Shown here one piece after another: positions 7,474 to 14,351 of a DNA stretch of 45,142 nt. How positions within the stretch are numbered: the stretch's first letter is position 1; each line of letters begins with the position of its first letter. Where the stretch lies: the NCBI GenBank assembly GCA_003244145.1, contig QHBM01000042.1, positions 4,884 to 50,025 on the forward strand, written 5' to 3'. The position numbers and the translations under genes are program-made. Below the pieces are notes generated by a model. It saw nothing but the letters and a program-made list of their open reading frames with translations. It was not told the DNA's origin and did no database searches. This DNA comes from Chthoniobacterales bacterium. GTDB lineage: Bacteria > Verrucomicrobiota > Verrucomicrobiia > Chthoniobacterales > UBA10450.

Positions 7474-7530
7474 ACTGAAAGTTTTTCGATCGATTTGAAA
7501 ATAGTGGGACACGATGCAAACTGCGCCAAC

Positions 7531-8745
7531 ATGCGCGCGATTCTCGCTCTGGAAGACGGCCGGATTTTCGAAGGCGAATCGTTTGGCGCCGCCGGCACTC
7601 GCGTCGGCGAGATCTGCTTTAACACTTCCATGACCGGCTACCAGGAGGTGCTGACCGATCCCTCCTACCGAGGCCAGATCGTAGCGATGACTTATCCGCT
7701 GATCGGAAATTACGGAACGAATGCGCTCGACCAGGAAAGCCGCTCGCCCCACGTGCGCGGGTTTGTCATTGAAGAACTCAGCGAAATCCCGAGCAACTGG
7801 CGTTCGGAAACATCGCTCGAAGATTATCTGCGGCAGTGGGAAATCCCTGGCGTGCAGGGGATCGACACGCGTGCGCTGACCCGCCATCTCCGCGAGCGCG
7901 GGGCGATGAAAGCGTGCCTAACGAGTGAAGCGCTTTCGGAAAAGGAAGCGGTCGCGCAGGCGATCGAAGGCCAGGGCGTGATCGGAATGGATTACGTCCG
8001 CGAAGTGAGCACGCCGGCAACCTATCAGTGGGATCCCGACGATCAGCTCAGCGCGCCCTGGGCGGTCGCAAGCGGAAACGCCGATGAAATTGTCCGGAAG
8101 CCATTGCCGCCCGTGCGGCATCGTGTGGTGGCTTACGATTACGGCATCAAGGAAAACATTCTGCGGCGGCTGCGCCAGAGCGGGTTCGGAGTCACGGTGG
8201 TGCCCGCGACTGCGACGGCAGCTGAAGTCCTGGCGCTAAACCCTGACGGCGTTTTTCTTTCCAACGGACCGGGCGATCCCTCCGCCCTACCCTACACACA
8301 TGAAGCGTTGCGTGGCCTGATGAGGAAAAAGCCGATCTTTGGAATTTGCCTCGGGCATCAGGTGCTTGGTCTCGCCGTCGGCGGCAAGACCTTCAAACTG
8401 AAGTTCGGGCACCGCGGCGGCAATCAACCGGTGAAAGATTTGCGAACGGGGAAAGTCGCGATCACGTCGCAGAACCACGGGTTCGCGGTGGATGCCGATT
8501 CGCTGCCGAAGGAAATGGAAGTGACACACATCAATTTGAACGACGGCACCGTCGAAGGGATGCGTCATCGCGAGCTGCCGGTTTTCAGCGTCCAGTATCA
8601 TCCCGAAGCCGCGCCGGGCCCGAATGACGCCAGCTATTTCTTTTCGCAATTCGCCGAGCTGATCGAGGGACGCAGCAAGAACAAGGTAGGAGCGATTCAC
8701 CGCAATCGCCCGCGGTCGGTTCGGGTGAACCGACCCTACCATTGA
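7531..8745 (+). CDS. carA: Carbamoyl-phosphate synthase small (glutaminase) subunit
   Basis: 404 residues from the ATG at 7531, where family similarity begins ([19 protein letters not shown]). CarA hydrolyses glutamine and passes ammonia to CarB for carbamoyl phosphate, the first step of pyrimidine and arginine synthesis. The N-terminal CPSase domain contains [17 protein letters not shown]. The class I glutamine amidotransferase domain has [10 protein letters not shown], the nucleophile FGICLGHQ (Cys273), and the His-Glu pair in [10 protein letters not shown]. The last 16-18 residues (about [19 protein letters not shown]) are not family sequence; they are translated from a palindromic repeat at 8695-8740. 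carB is not adjacent. Confidence 0.96.
   Translation: MRAILALEDGRIFEGESFGAAGTRVGEICFNTSMTGYQEVLTDPSYRGQIVAMTYPLIGNYGTNALDQESRSPHVRGFVIEELSEIPSNWRSETSLEDYLRQWEIPGVQGIDTRALTRHLRERGAMKACLTSEALSEKEAVAQAIEGQGVIGMDYVREVSTPATYQWDPDDQLSAPWAVASGNADEIVRKPLPPVRHRVVAYDYGIKENILRRLRQSGFGVTVVPATATAAEVLALNPDGVFLSNGPGDPSALPYTHEALRGLMRKKPIFGICLGHQVLGLAVGGKTFKLKFGHRGGNQPVKDLRTGKVAITSQNHGFAVDADSLPKEMEVTHINLNDGTVEGMRHRELPVFSVQYHPEAAPGPNDASYFFSQFAELIEGRSKNKVGAIHRNRPRSVRVNRPYH
8695..8740. repeat. 46-bp bipartite palindromic element forming the carA C-terminus
   Basis: Outer ends GGTAGG and CCTACC are inverted. Inside are GCGATT-CACCGC-AATCGC and the perfect hairpin GGTCGGTTC-GGGT-GAACCGACC. It is read through in the carA frame and the TGA follows at 8743-8745, so the element supplies the terminal codons of the protein. 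It shares GTAG/CTAC ends and an ATCGCC spacer with 5274-5329 and 7398-7473. Confidence 0.75.
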
Positions 8746-8775
8746 CCTCAATCAAATCGAGGCGGAGCTTCCGGC

Positions 8776-9186
8776 ATGTCTTACTCTCCTGATGGAACTT
8801 CGAAGCTGTTGAAAATCGCCGTGGCCGTTAGCTTCACCGCGGCCGTTTTCGTTTCACCTCTCGCTTACGCCGCGGAGGAACCGGGCAAAGAGAAGCTCGA
8901 CGCCGCCGCGGAAAAAACGATCACGGGCGAAATCGTCGATCTGATGTGCTACGCCGATCACGGCGCCACCGGCGACAAGCACGCGGAGTGCGCCGCGAAA
9001 TGCATCAAGGGCGGCGGACCGGTCGGGATCCTGAGCGATGGAAAAACGTATATCGTCGTTGGCGATCACAAGCCCATGAACGCCGAGCTCGCCGAATTCG
9101 CGGGGAAGACGGTGACGTTAAAGGGCAAGCTCGCCACCATAGGCGGCATTCCGTTGCTCGAGAACGCGCAGATCGTTAAGAAATAA
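8776..9186 (+). CDS. Small exported protein with conserved-looking cysteines
   Basis: 136 residues: a hydrophilic start, a hydrophobic segment at about 12-30 ending AYAAEE (signal peptide), then a short beta-rich domain starting TITGEIVDLMCYADHG and containing KHAECAAKCIKGGGPVGIL. Three Cys and two His lie within about 30 residues, which could bind a metal or form a disulphide. The rest (GKTVTLKGKLATIGGIPLLE) reads like a small OB-like beta barrel. I have seen similar unnamed periplasmic proteins in soil bacteria but know no function. The gene is 30 bp after carA and converges with a glycosyltransferase gene. Confidence 0.7.
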   Translation: MSYSPDGTSKLLKIAVAVSFTAAVFVSPLAYAAEEPGKEKLDAAAEKTITGEIVDLMCYADHGATGDKHAECAAKCIKGGGPVGILSDGKTYIVVGDHKPMNAELAEFAGKTVTLKGKLATIGGIPLLENAQIVKK

Positions 9187-9188
9187 TC

Positions 9189-9911
9189 CTACGCGCGCAT
9201 TCGCAGCTCCACGACTTCGCGGAACATGCGAAAGCTGTCGTAGATGACGTGGAGCTTGCTGCCTTCGTGGTGGTTCCAGCGCACCGGAATTTCTCTGATC
9301 CTCAATCCCGCTTTCTGCGCGAGGTAAAGCAGTTCCACGTCGAAACCGAAGCCGTCCGCCTGGGCCGCTTCGAAAATTGAGCGGCAGACGTCGAGGCGGA
9401 AGGCTTTGAAGCCGCATTGCGTGTCCCAGAACGGCAGACCGGTCGCGACCCGCACAATCAGATTAAAAACCGGACCCGCCTGTTCGCGCCGCCATGGCTG
9501 GTGTTCGCCGATCAGGCGCCGATCCAGAGCACGAGATCCAATCGCGATGTCCACTTCGCCGGCTGCGATTGGCTCAATGAGCTTGGGCGTTTCGACGATC
9601 GGAGTCGATAAATCGGCGTCGGAGAACAAGCCGATTGGTGTCGTCGCGGCCAGCAAACCCGCGCGCACCGCCGCGCCTTTGCCGCGGTTGGGCGAATTCT
9701 CGATTAACCTGGTCGCGATCTCGCCGCTCCCGGCAAAAACTTCGCGTACGATCTCGGAAGTCGCATCGGTAGACCCATCATTGACGACGATCAATTCGCT
9801 CCCCGGACTAACCTCGCGCAGGTAGTCGAGAATTTCGCGCAGGCTCTGCCCGATGCGGTCCGCTTCGTTGAATGCGGGCAGCACAAGTGAGAAAGGTGGG
9901 AGCGTCGTCAT
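9189..9911 (-). CDS. Family 2 glycosyltransferase (dolichyl-phosphate sugar synthase-like)
   Basis: About 240 residues forming a GT-A fold glycosyltransferase: FSLVLPAFNEADRIGQSL, ELIVVNDGSTDATSEIV, the acidic metal/nucleotide motif LFSDADLSTP, and CGFKAFRLDVC. This pattern is typical of polyprenyl-phosphate glucosyl/mannosyltransferases acting at the inner face of the membrane. No C-terminal membrane segments are present. The start is set at the Met before TLPPFSLV; a Met six codons upstream (base 9929) is also possible. The gene converges with the exported-protein gene, stops 3 bp apart, and diverges from mlaE. Confidence 0.88.
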   Translation of the reverse strand: MTTLPPFSLVLPAFNEADRIGQSLREILDYLREVSPGSELIVVNDGSTDATSEIVREVFAGSGEIATRLIENSPNRGKGAAVRAGLLAATTPIGLFSDADLSTPIVETPKLIEPIAAGEVDIAIGSRALDRRLIGEHQPWRREQAGPVFNLIVRVATGLPFWDTQCGFKAFRLDVCRSIFEAAQADGFGFDVELLYLAQKAGLRIREIPVRWNHHEGSKLHVIYDSFRMFREVVELRMRA

Positions 9912-9976
9912 CACGTAGGTGCTGAACAAACGTCAGAACTCGATTTTCGCGAGTGGGGATTTTGCTTTCCCCATCA

Positions 9977-9996
9977 GGGAAGTGGGGCAACTTCCC
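9977..9996. repeat. Hairpin upstream of mlaE
   Basis: GGGAAGT (9977-9983) and ACTTCCC (9990-9996) form a perfect 7-bp stem with loop GGGGCA, just 8 bp before the mlaE start codon. It could hinder ribosome access or be another small dispersed palindrome; no regulator is evident. Confidence 0.45.
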
Positions 9997-10003
9997 CGTG
10001 AAC

Positions 10004-10858
10004 ATGGCCGACGAAAATCGCAGCGCAGAATCCGGCGGGACGATTGAGACCAATCCCGTCGTGGTCGTGCAGGAGATCGGGCAAAAGGGACGCGGCTTTC
10101 TGCGCGAAGTCGGCGGGATGTTTTGGTTCATCATCCACACTTTCACGGAGACGATCGACAACATGCGGCGCGGGCGCGCTCCGTTTCGGGCCGCGAGCTT
10201 TTTCCGCCACACCGAGCGCGCCGGCGTCGGTTCCGTGCCGCTGGTCGCGATGGTTTCATTTTTTCTCGGACTGACCATGGCGCTTTTGACCGGCTACCAA
10301 TTGCAGCGTTTCGGGACCGAACGCCTCGTGCCCGGGCTGGTCTCGATCGCATTCACGCGCGAGTTGGGTCCGCTGCTCACGGGCATCATGCTGGCGGCCC
10401 GAATCGGCGCCGCCTTTACCGCCGAGTTGGGAACGATGGAAGTTTCCGAGGAAGTTGAAGCGATCGAAGCGATGGGCATTAGCCCGCTGCGTTTCCTGGT
10501 TGCGCCACGGATGCTGGCGCTCTTCGCGCTCATGCCGTGCCTTTCCGTGGTTTCGAGCGTCGCCGCCATCATCGCGACCAGCCTGATCTCGCGCGCCTAT
10601 TTCAACATCGCTTTTGTTTACTTCAACGACCTCGTGCTCAACGCGCTCCTTATGCGCGACATCATCACGGGCGTGGGGAAGAGTTTCCTGTTCGGTTTGC
10701 TCATCGCGTCGATCGCTTGTTACCGCGGTCTGCATGTCTCGGGCGGCGCGTCCGGTGTCGGCACCGCCACCACTTCCAGCGTGGTCACGGCCATCACGAC
10801 GGTGATCGCGTTCGATACCATTTTTAACATCATTTACGTCGTCTTCTCGCCCACATGA
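10004..10858 (+). CDS. mlaE: MlaE-family ABC lipid transporter permease
   Basis: 284 residues from the ATG at 10004 (an upstream Met at 9953 would add a non-family extension through a hairpin). It is the inner-membrane permease of an MCE/Mla phospholipid transporter. The family signature is intact: FTRELGPLLTGIMLAARIGAAFTAELGTM followed by SEEVEAIEAMGISP, with about five membrane segments. It likely forms a dimer with two copies of the downstream ATPase and a hexamer of the MCE protein, moving lipids between inner and outer membrane. Its stop overlaps the ATPase gene start by 4 bp. Confidence 0.94.
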   Translation: MADENRSAESGGTIETNPVVVVQEIGQKGRGFLREVGGMFWFIIHTFTETIDNMRRGRAPFRAASFFRHTERAGVGSVPLVAMVSFFLGLTMALLTGYQLQRFGTERLVPGLVSIAFTRELGPLLTGIMLAARIGAAFTAELGTMEVSEEVEAIEAMGISPLRFLVAPRMLALFALMPCLSVVSSVAAIIATSLISRAYFNIAFVYFNDLVLNALLMRDIITGVGKSFLFGLLIASIACYRGLHVSGGASGVGTATTSSVVTAITTVIAFDTIFNIIYVVFSPT

Positions 10859-11646
10859 GCGCCCCGACTCCAGCAGTCGTGGAACTGCGCGATATCCATT
10901 TACAGTTCGAGGAAAAAAAAGTGCTCCAGGGAGTTTCGCTCAAAGTGGAGCCACTCGAACGCGTCGTCATCATGGGCCAGAGTGGCAGCGGCAAGAGCAC
11001 GATCCTGCGTTTGATCCTGGGCATTCTCCCGCCCACGAGCGGCTCCGTCTTTTTCAAACAATTTGAGATCTCGCGGCTGCAACGGCGCAAACTGCAACAG
11101 GTCCGTTCCCAAATTGGAATGGTCTATCAATATTCCGCGCTCCTCAGCTCGCGGAATGTCCGCGACAACGTCGCTCTTCCCCTGGAGGAATTGACCACGA
11201 AAGGCCGCGAGGAGATCGACAAGGTCGTGGACGAAAAACTGGAGATGGTCGGGATGCTCGATGCGAAAAATGCAATGCCGTCCGAGTTGAGCGGCGGCAT
11301 GCGCAAACGCGTGAGCCTGGCCCGCGCGCTGGTGATGGAGCCAGAGCTGATCCTGTTCGACGAACCCTCAGCCGGCCTCGACCCGGTCATCAGCTCCGTC
11401 ATTGACGAATTGATCATTAGCTTGACGGAGACTTCGAAGGTGACCTCGGTTATCGTGACCCATGAGATGGACAGCGCTTTCCGCATCGGCACAAAAATGG
11501 CGATGCTCTACCAGGGGAAAATCATCGAAGCCGGCCCACCCGAGCAATTGAAACAATCGGAAAACCCCGTAGTGGCTCAGTTCTTGAGCGGAAGTACCGA
11601 AGGACCAATTTTGGAAGGAACCCAAGATGCAATTGCGACGAAATGA
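10855..11646 (+). CDS. mlaF: MlaF-family ABC transporter ATP-binding protein
   Basis: 263 residues with all ABC ATPase motifs: Walker A MGQSGSGKST (Lys47), Q-loop in GMVYQYSALLSS, signature LSGGMRKRV, Walker B LILFDEPSAGLDP and switch VTHEMD. The absence of membrane segments and the genes on both sides assign it to the MlaEFD lipid transporter. It overlaps mlaE by 4 bp (ATGA) and its 3' end overlaps the mlaD start by 20 bp in another frame, so the three genes are tightly coupled. Confidence 0.94.
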   Translation: MSAPTPAVVELRDIHLQFEEKKVLQGVSLKVEPLERVVIMGQSGSGKSTILRLILGILPPTSGSVFFKQFEISRLQRRKLQQVRSQIGMVYQYSALLSSRNVRDNVALPLEELTTKGREEIDKVVDEKLEMVGMLDAKNAMPSELSGGMRKRVSLARALVMEPELILFDEPSAGLDPVISSVIDELIISLTETSKVTSVIVTHEMDSAFRIGTKMAMLYQGKIIEAGPPEQLKQSENPVVAQFLSGSTEGPILEGTQDAIATK

Positions 11647-12676
11647 AATCCTAACCGGGCTGCTGGTCCTCGCGACTGTCGCGATCCTGACCGGCATCCT
11701 GATCCTGCTGGGCGCGCCCGGTCTTTTTAAGCCGCTCGTGACCTACAAGATTTACATGGATAACGCCGCCGGCATCAAACTCGGCGCGCCCGTGCTGCTG
11801 GCAGGACGCAAGATCGGGCAGGTCGATAAACTGTATTCACCCGTCTCGCGTGAAGATGCGAAGCGAGCCGAAGCCGCGGCCGATGCAGTCCGCGCGGCGG
11901 ATCCCAACACGGCGGCCACGCCCACGCCAAAGCCAAACGCGACCCCCACTCCGGCCGAGACCAAACCGAAATATGAAGCGCGCATCGATGTGCGCGTGGA
12001 CAAGGATGCGGGGGTTTACAAGGACGCCAAGGCGCGATTGATCACCCTCGGTCTTCTGGGCGAAACAGCCATCGACTTCACCCAGGGGAACGAGAGCTCT
12101 GGCCGCGCCAGCGATGGCGAGATGTTCGCCGGCGAGCGCGTGCCCGATTTTGGCGAATCGATTTCCAAGATGCTCGACATCGTGAAGCCAGTGGCGACGG
12201 AGGCGACCGCCACGTTGAAAGAATTGCAAACGACCACGCAGAATCTCAGCCGCATCACCGACGAAAACTCGCAGTTGAACATGGCCATGGCGCAGTTCCG
12301 TACCTTCGTCGAAAACCTGACGAACCTGACCACGCGTGACAGTTCGCTTTCCCTCGCGCTCAAGAACATCGAGAAAATCAGCACCGATCTTTCGAGCAAC
12401 GACAATATTCAGATCACGCTCCAAAATTTTCGCGAATCATCCGAGAAGTTGAAGGGGCTCATCGGCGATCTCAGCAAACTCGGCCCCGACTTGAAAGAGA
12501 GCGGCCAGAACGTGAAGGAGCTGACCGAAACCGTGAAAACGCAGCCATGGCGATTGATTTGGCCGAGCACAAAGAAATATCCGCCGGAGGAGCCGGCCGC
12601 GGACAGCATCACGGTGCGAAAATCTACAAAGACGAAGCGGCGCCCGACACCCACTCCCGCGCCACGCACGCGCTGA
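11627..12676 (+). CDS. mlaD: MlaD-family MCE protein with Pro/Thr insert
   Basis: 349 residues: an N-terminal membrane anchor (about 8-30) followed by an MCE domain opening VTYKIYMDNAAGIKLGAPVLLAGRKIGQV. The periplasmic MCE ring carries lipids for MlaEF. Within the MCE domain, about residues 85-115, there is an Ala/Pro/Thr insertion (TPTPKPNATPTPAETK); the domain resumes with YEARIDVRVDKDAGVYKDAKA. A long helical/coiled-coil region follows (about 180-300), as in other MCE proteins that build a tube, and the tail ends PTPTPAPRTR. No outer-membrane mlaA or mlaC is adjacent. Confidence 0.9.
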   Translation: MQLRRNEILTGLLVLATVAILTGILILLGAPGLFKPLVTYKIYMDNAAGIKLGAPVLLAGRKIGQVDKLYSPVSREDAKRAEAAADAVRAADPNTAATPTPKPNATPTPAETKPKYEARIDVRVDKDAGVYKDAKARLITLGLLGETAIDFTQGNESSGRASDGEMFAGERVPDFGESISKMLDIVKPVATEATATLKELQTTTQNLSRITDENSQLNMAMAQFRTFVENLTNLTTRDSSLSLALKNIEKISTDLSSNDNIQITLQNFRESSEKLKGLIGDLSKLGPDLKESGQNVKELTETVKTQPWRLIWPSTKKYPPEEPAADSITVRKSTKTKRRPTPTPAPRTR

Positions 12677-12684
12677 AGTCGTTT

Positions 12685-13800
12685 TCAGCGCTTCAGTGCC
12701 GTCAACCGTTCCTGAAGGAACGACATGACCACTGCTTCTTCCGACCGCAGGTTTTCCAGATTTTCAGAGAGAGCTTCCTCGGTCTTTTGCTTGAGACCTT
12801 CGATCATGTCGCCATTGAGATAGCTCTCCAGCACGACCGGATGAACGTAGCACTTCCGGCAAATTGAAGGCGTGTTCCCAAGTATTTTGGACACGGCCGC
12901 GATGGCATCTTTGATGTTCTTTTTAGCCTGGGCCTTGTCCTCCACCGGGCCTTGGGCATTGAGGGCCATGGCCGTGAGCACCGTGCCTCCCCAGGTGCGG
13001 AAGTCTTTGGCGGTAAACTCTTCGCCCGTGATCTCGCGCAAGTAATCGTTGACGTCCTGCGAGGTAATATTGCGACGTTCGCCCGCTTCGTCTTCGTACT
13101 GGAAAATATCCTGGCCCGGCAAATCCTGAAGTTTGCGGATGATTTTCGCGAGCCGCCGGTCATCGACGTCGATTTCGTGTTTCACGCCGCTTTTTCCCTT
13201 AAAATCGAAAGTGACCTTCACCCCTTTTATATCGACATGCTTGTTCTGCATTGTCGTTAGGCCAAACGACTTGTTTTCTCGCGCGTACTCTTCGTTCCCG
13301 ATCCGAATGAATGTGCGCCCAAGAAGGTGCACGATCGTGGCCAGGACTTTGTTTTGCGGCAACTCCGCGAGGTCCATGTCCTTGTTCACCCGCCGGCGAA
13401 TCTTCGGCAGCGCCTGGCCGAACACCAGCATTCGATCGTATTTGTTTTCATCACGCGCCTCGATCCAGCGTTCGTGATAGCGATATTGTTTCCGCCCACG
13501 CGCATCGCGGGCCGTGGCCTGAATGTGTCCGTTCGCGGATGGACAAATCCAAACATCCTTGTAGGCGGGGGGAATGGCGAGTCGCCGGATTCTCAACAGC
13601 CGTGTCTCGTCGCGGATCGGCTTGCCGTCAGTGTCGAAATAATCGAAATCGTCGCCTTGGTTTTTGCGGGTATAACCCGGTTGGTCGTCGCTGACGTAGC
13701 GCAGGCCGGCGTCCTCTGCCACTTCGACCGGGTCCGTCACGACCTCGATCTCTGAAATTTTCCTCTTTTCTTTACGAGGTTTGAGAACGGAAGTCGCCAC
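12685..13800 (-). CDS. DNA topoisomerase IB
   Basis: 371 residues matching the bacterial/poxvirus-type topoisomerase IB, which relaxes supercoils through a 3'-phosphotyrosyl intermediate. Visible motifs are GYTRKNQGDDFDYFDTDG and RLAIPPAYKDVWIC in the N-terminal domain, then the catalytic core with HLLGRTFIRIGNEEYARENKSFG, DFRTWGGT and the Tyr motif CRKCYVHP (Tyr318). The N-terminus is Lys/Arg-rich. Convergent with mlaD, with only 8 bp between the stops. It is the first of several minus-strand genes but separately placed from the DUF1844 gene. Confidence 0.93.
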   Translation of the reverse strand: MATSVLKPRKEKRKISEIEVVTDPVEVAEDAGLRYVSDDQPGYTRKNQGDDFDYFDTDGKPIRDETRLLRIRRLAIPPAYKDVWICPSANGHIQATARDARGRKQYRYHERWIEARDENKYDRMLVFGQALPKIRRRVNKDMDLAELPQNKVLATIVHLLGRTFIRIGNEEYARENKSFGLTTMQNKHVDIKGVKVTFDFKGKSGVKHEIDVDDRRLAKIIRKLQDLPGQDIFQYEDEAGERRNITSQDVNDYLREITGEEFTAKDFRTWGGTVLTAMALNAQGPVEDKAQAKKNIKDAIAAVSKILGNTPSICRKCYVHPVVLESYLNGDMIEGLKQKTEEALSENLENLRSEEAVVMSFLQERLTALKR

Positions 13801-13844
13801 ACAAGCAATACGTGCGCGGCGAGGTCGCAGGCTGCAACAATGTC

Positions 13845-14291
13845 CTACGCGCCGTAGCTCTTGGTGAATTTCTTGCGCGATTCAGTCTCCGGCGCCGGAG
13901 AAGACGCCGACAGCTCCGATTTTTCCGCAGCGGAACTTGGCTGCGCCGGCGACGCCGTCTCACTCTCCGGAGCGGGCGTCGGCGTCGAGGCCGTAGCGCC
14001 GCCGCCCTTCACCTGCTGCGAGACTTCCACGAACGCCATTTGCAGATTTGCCAGCGTGTTCTTGAGCACGGCGCTCTCTTCGTTGGTCAGATTGCCCCGC
14101 GTCTTTTCCTGGATCATGCCGAGCTGATCGATAAACATTTTCGCCAGTTCCAGGTTCACTTCGCCCTGTCCCGTTTGCGGATTCGGAATCTGGCCGAGAA
14201 AAAGCGCCGCGTTCTGCGCCTGCATCATGATAAATTCGATGAAGCGCTGCGAAAGCTCACCCGTTTGCGTGTTGGTTTGGACTTCAGCCAT
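13845..14291 (-). CDS. DUF1844 family protein
   Basis: 148 residues. The first 95 match DUF1844: RFIEFIMMQAQNAALFLG, a predicted short helical bundle, then NLELAKMFIDQLGMIQEKT and an Asn-rich helix with LANLQMAFVEVS. The remaining 50 residues are an Ala/Ser/Pro/Glu-rich disordered tail (STPTPAPESETASPAQ). No function is established for the family. It lies 60 bp downstream of the M16 peptidase gene on the same strand and could be cotranscribed with it. Confidence 0.8.
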   Translation of the reverse strand: MAEVQTNTQTGELSQRFIEFIMMQAQNAALFLGQIPNPQTGQGEVNLELAKMFIDQLGMIQEKTRGNLTNEESAVLKNTLANLQMAFVEVSQQVKGGGATASTPTPAPESETASPAQPSSAAEKSELSASSPAPETESRKKFTKSYGA

Positions 14292-14351
14292 GGTCTTTCA
14301 ATTATAAGCGATCAGGAGCAGAAGCACGAGCGCGATGATCGCAATCCTTCA

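Noticed and set aside
7266..7478. 70-codon plus-strand frame
   Set aside because: Covers the 6S RNA 3' half, its terminator and a palindromic element; no protein-like features.
12671..12690. CGCTGAA/TTCAGCG hairpin at the mlaD-topoisomerase junction considered as a bidirectional terminator
   Set aside because: It overlaps both stop codons and lacks a clear T-run on either strand; the evidence is too weak to list.
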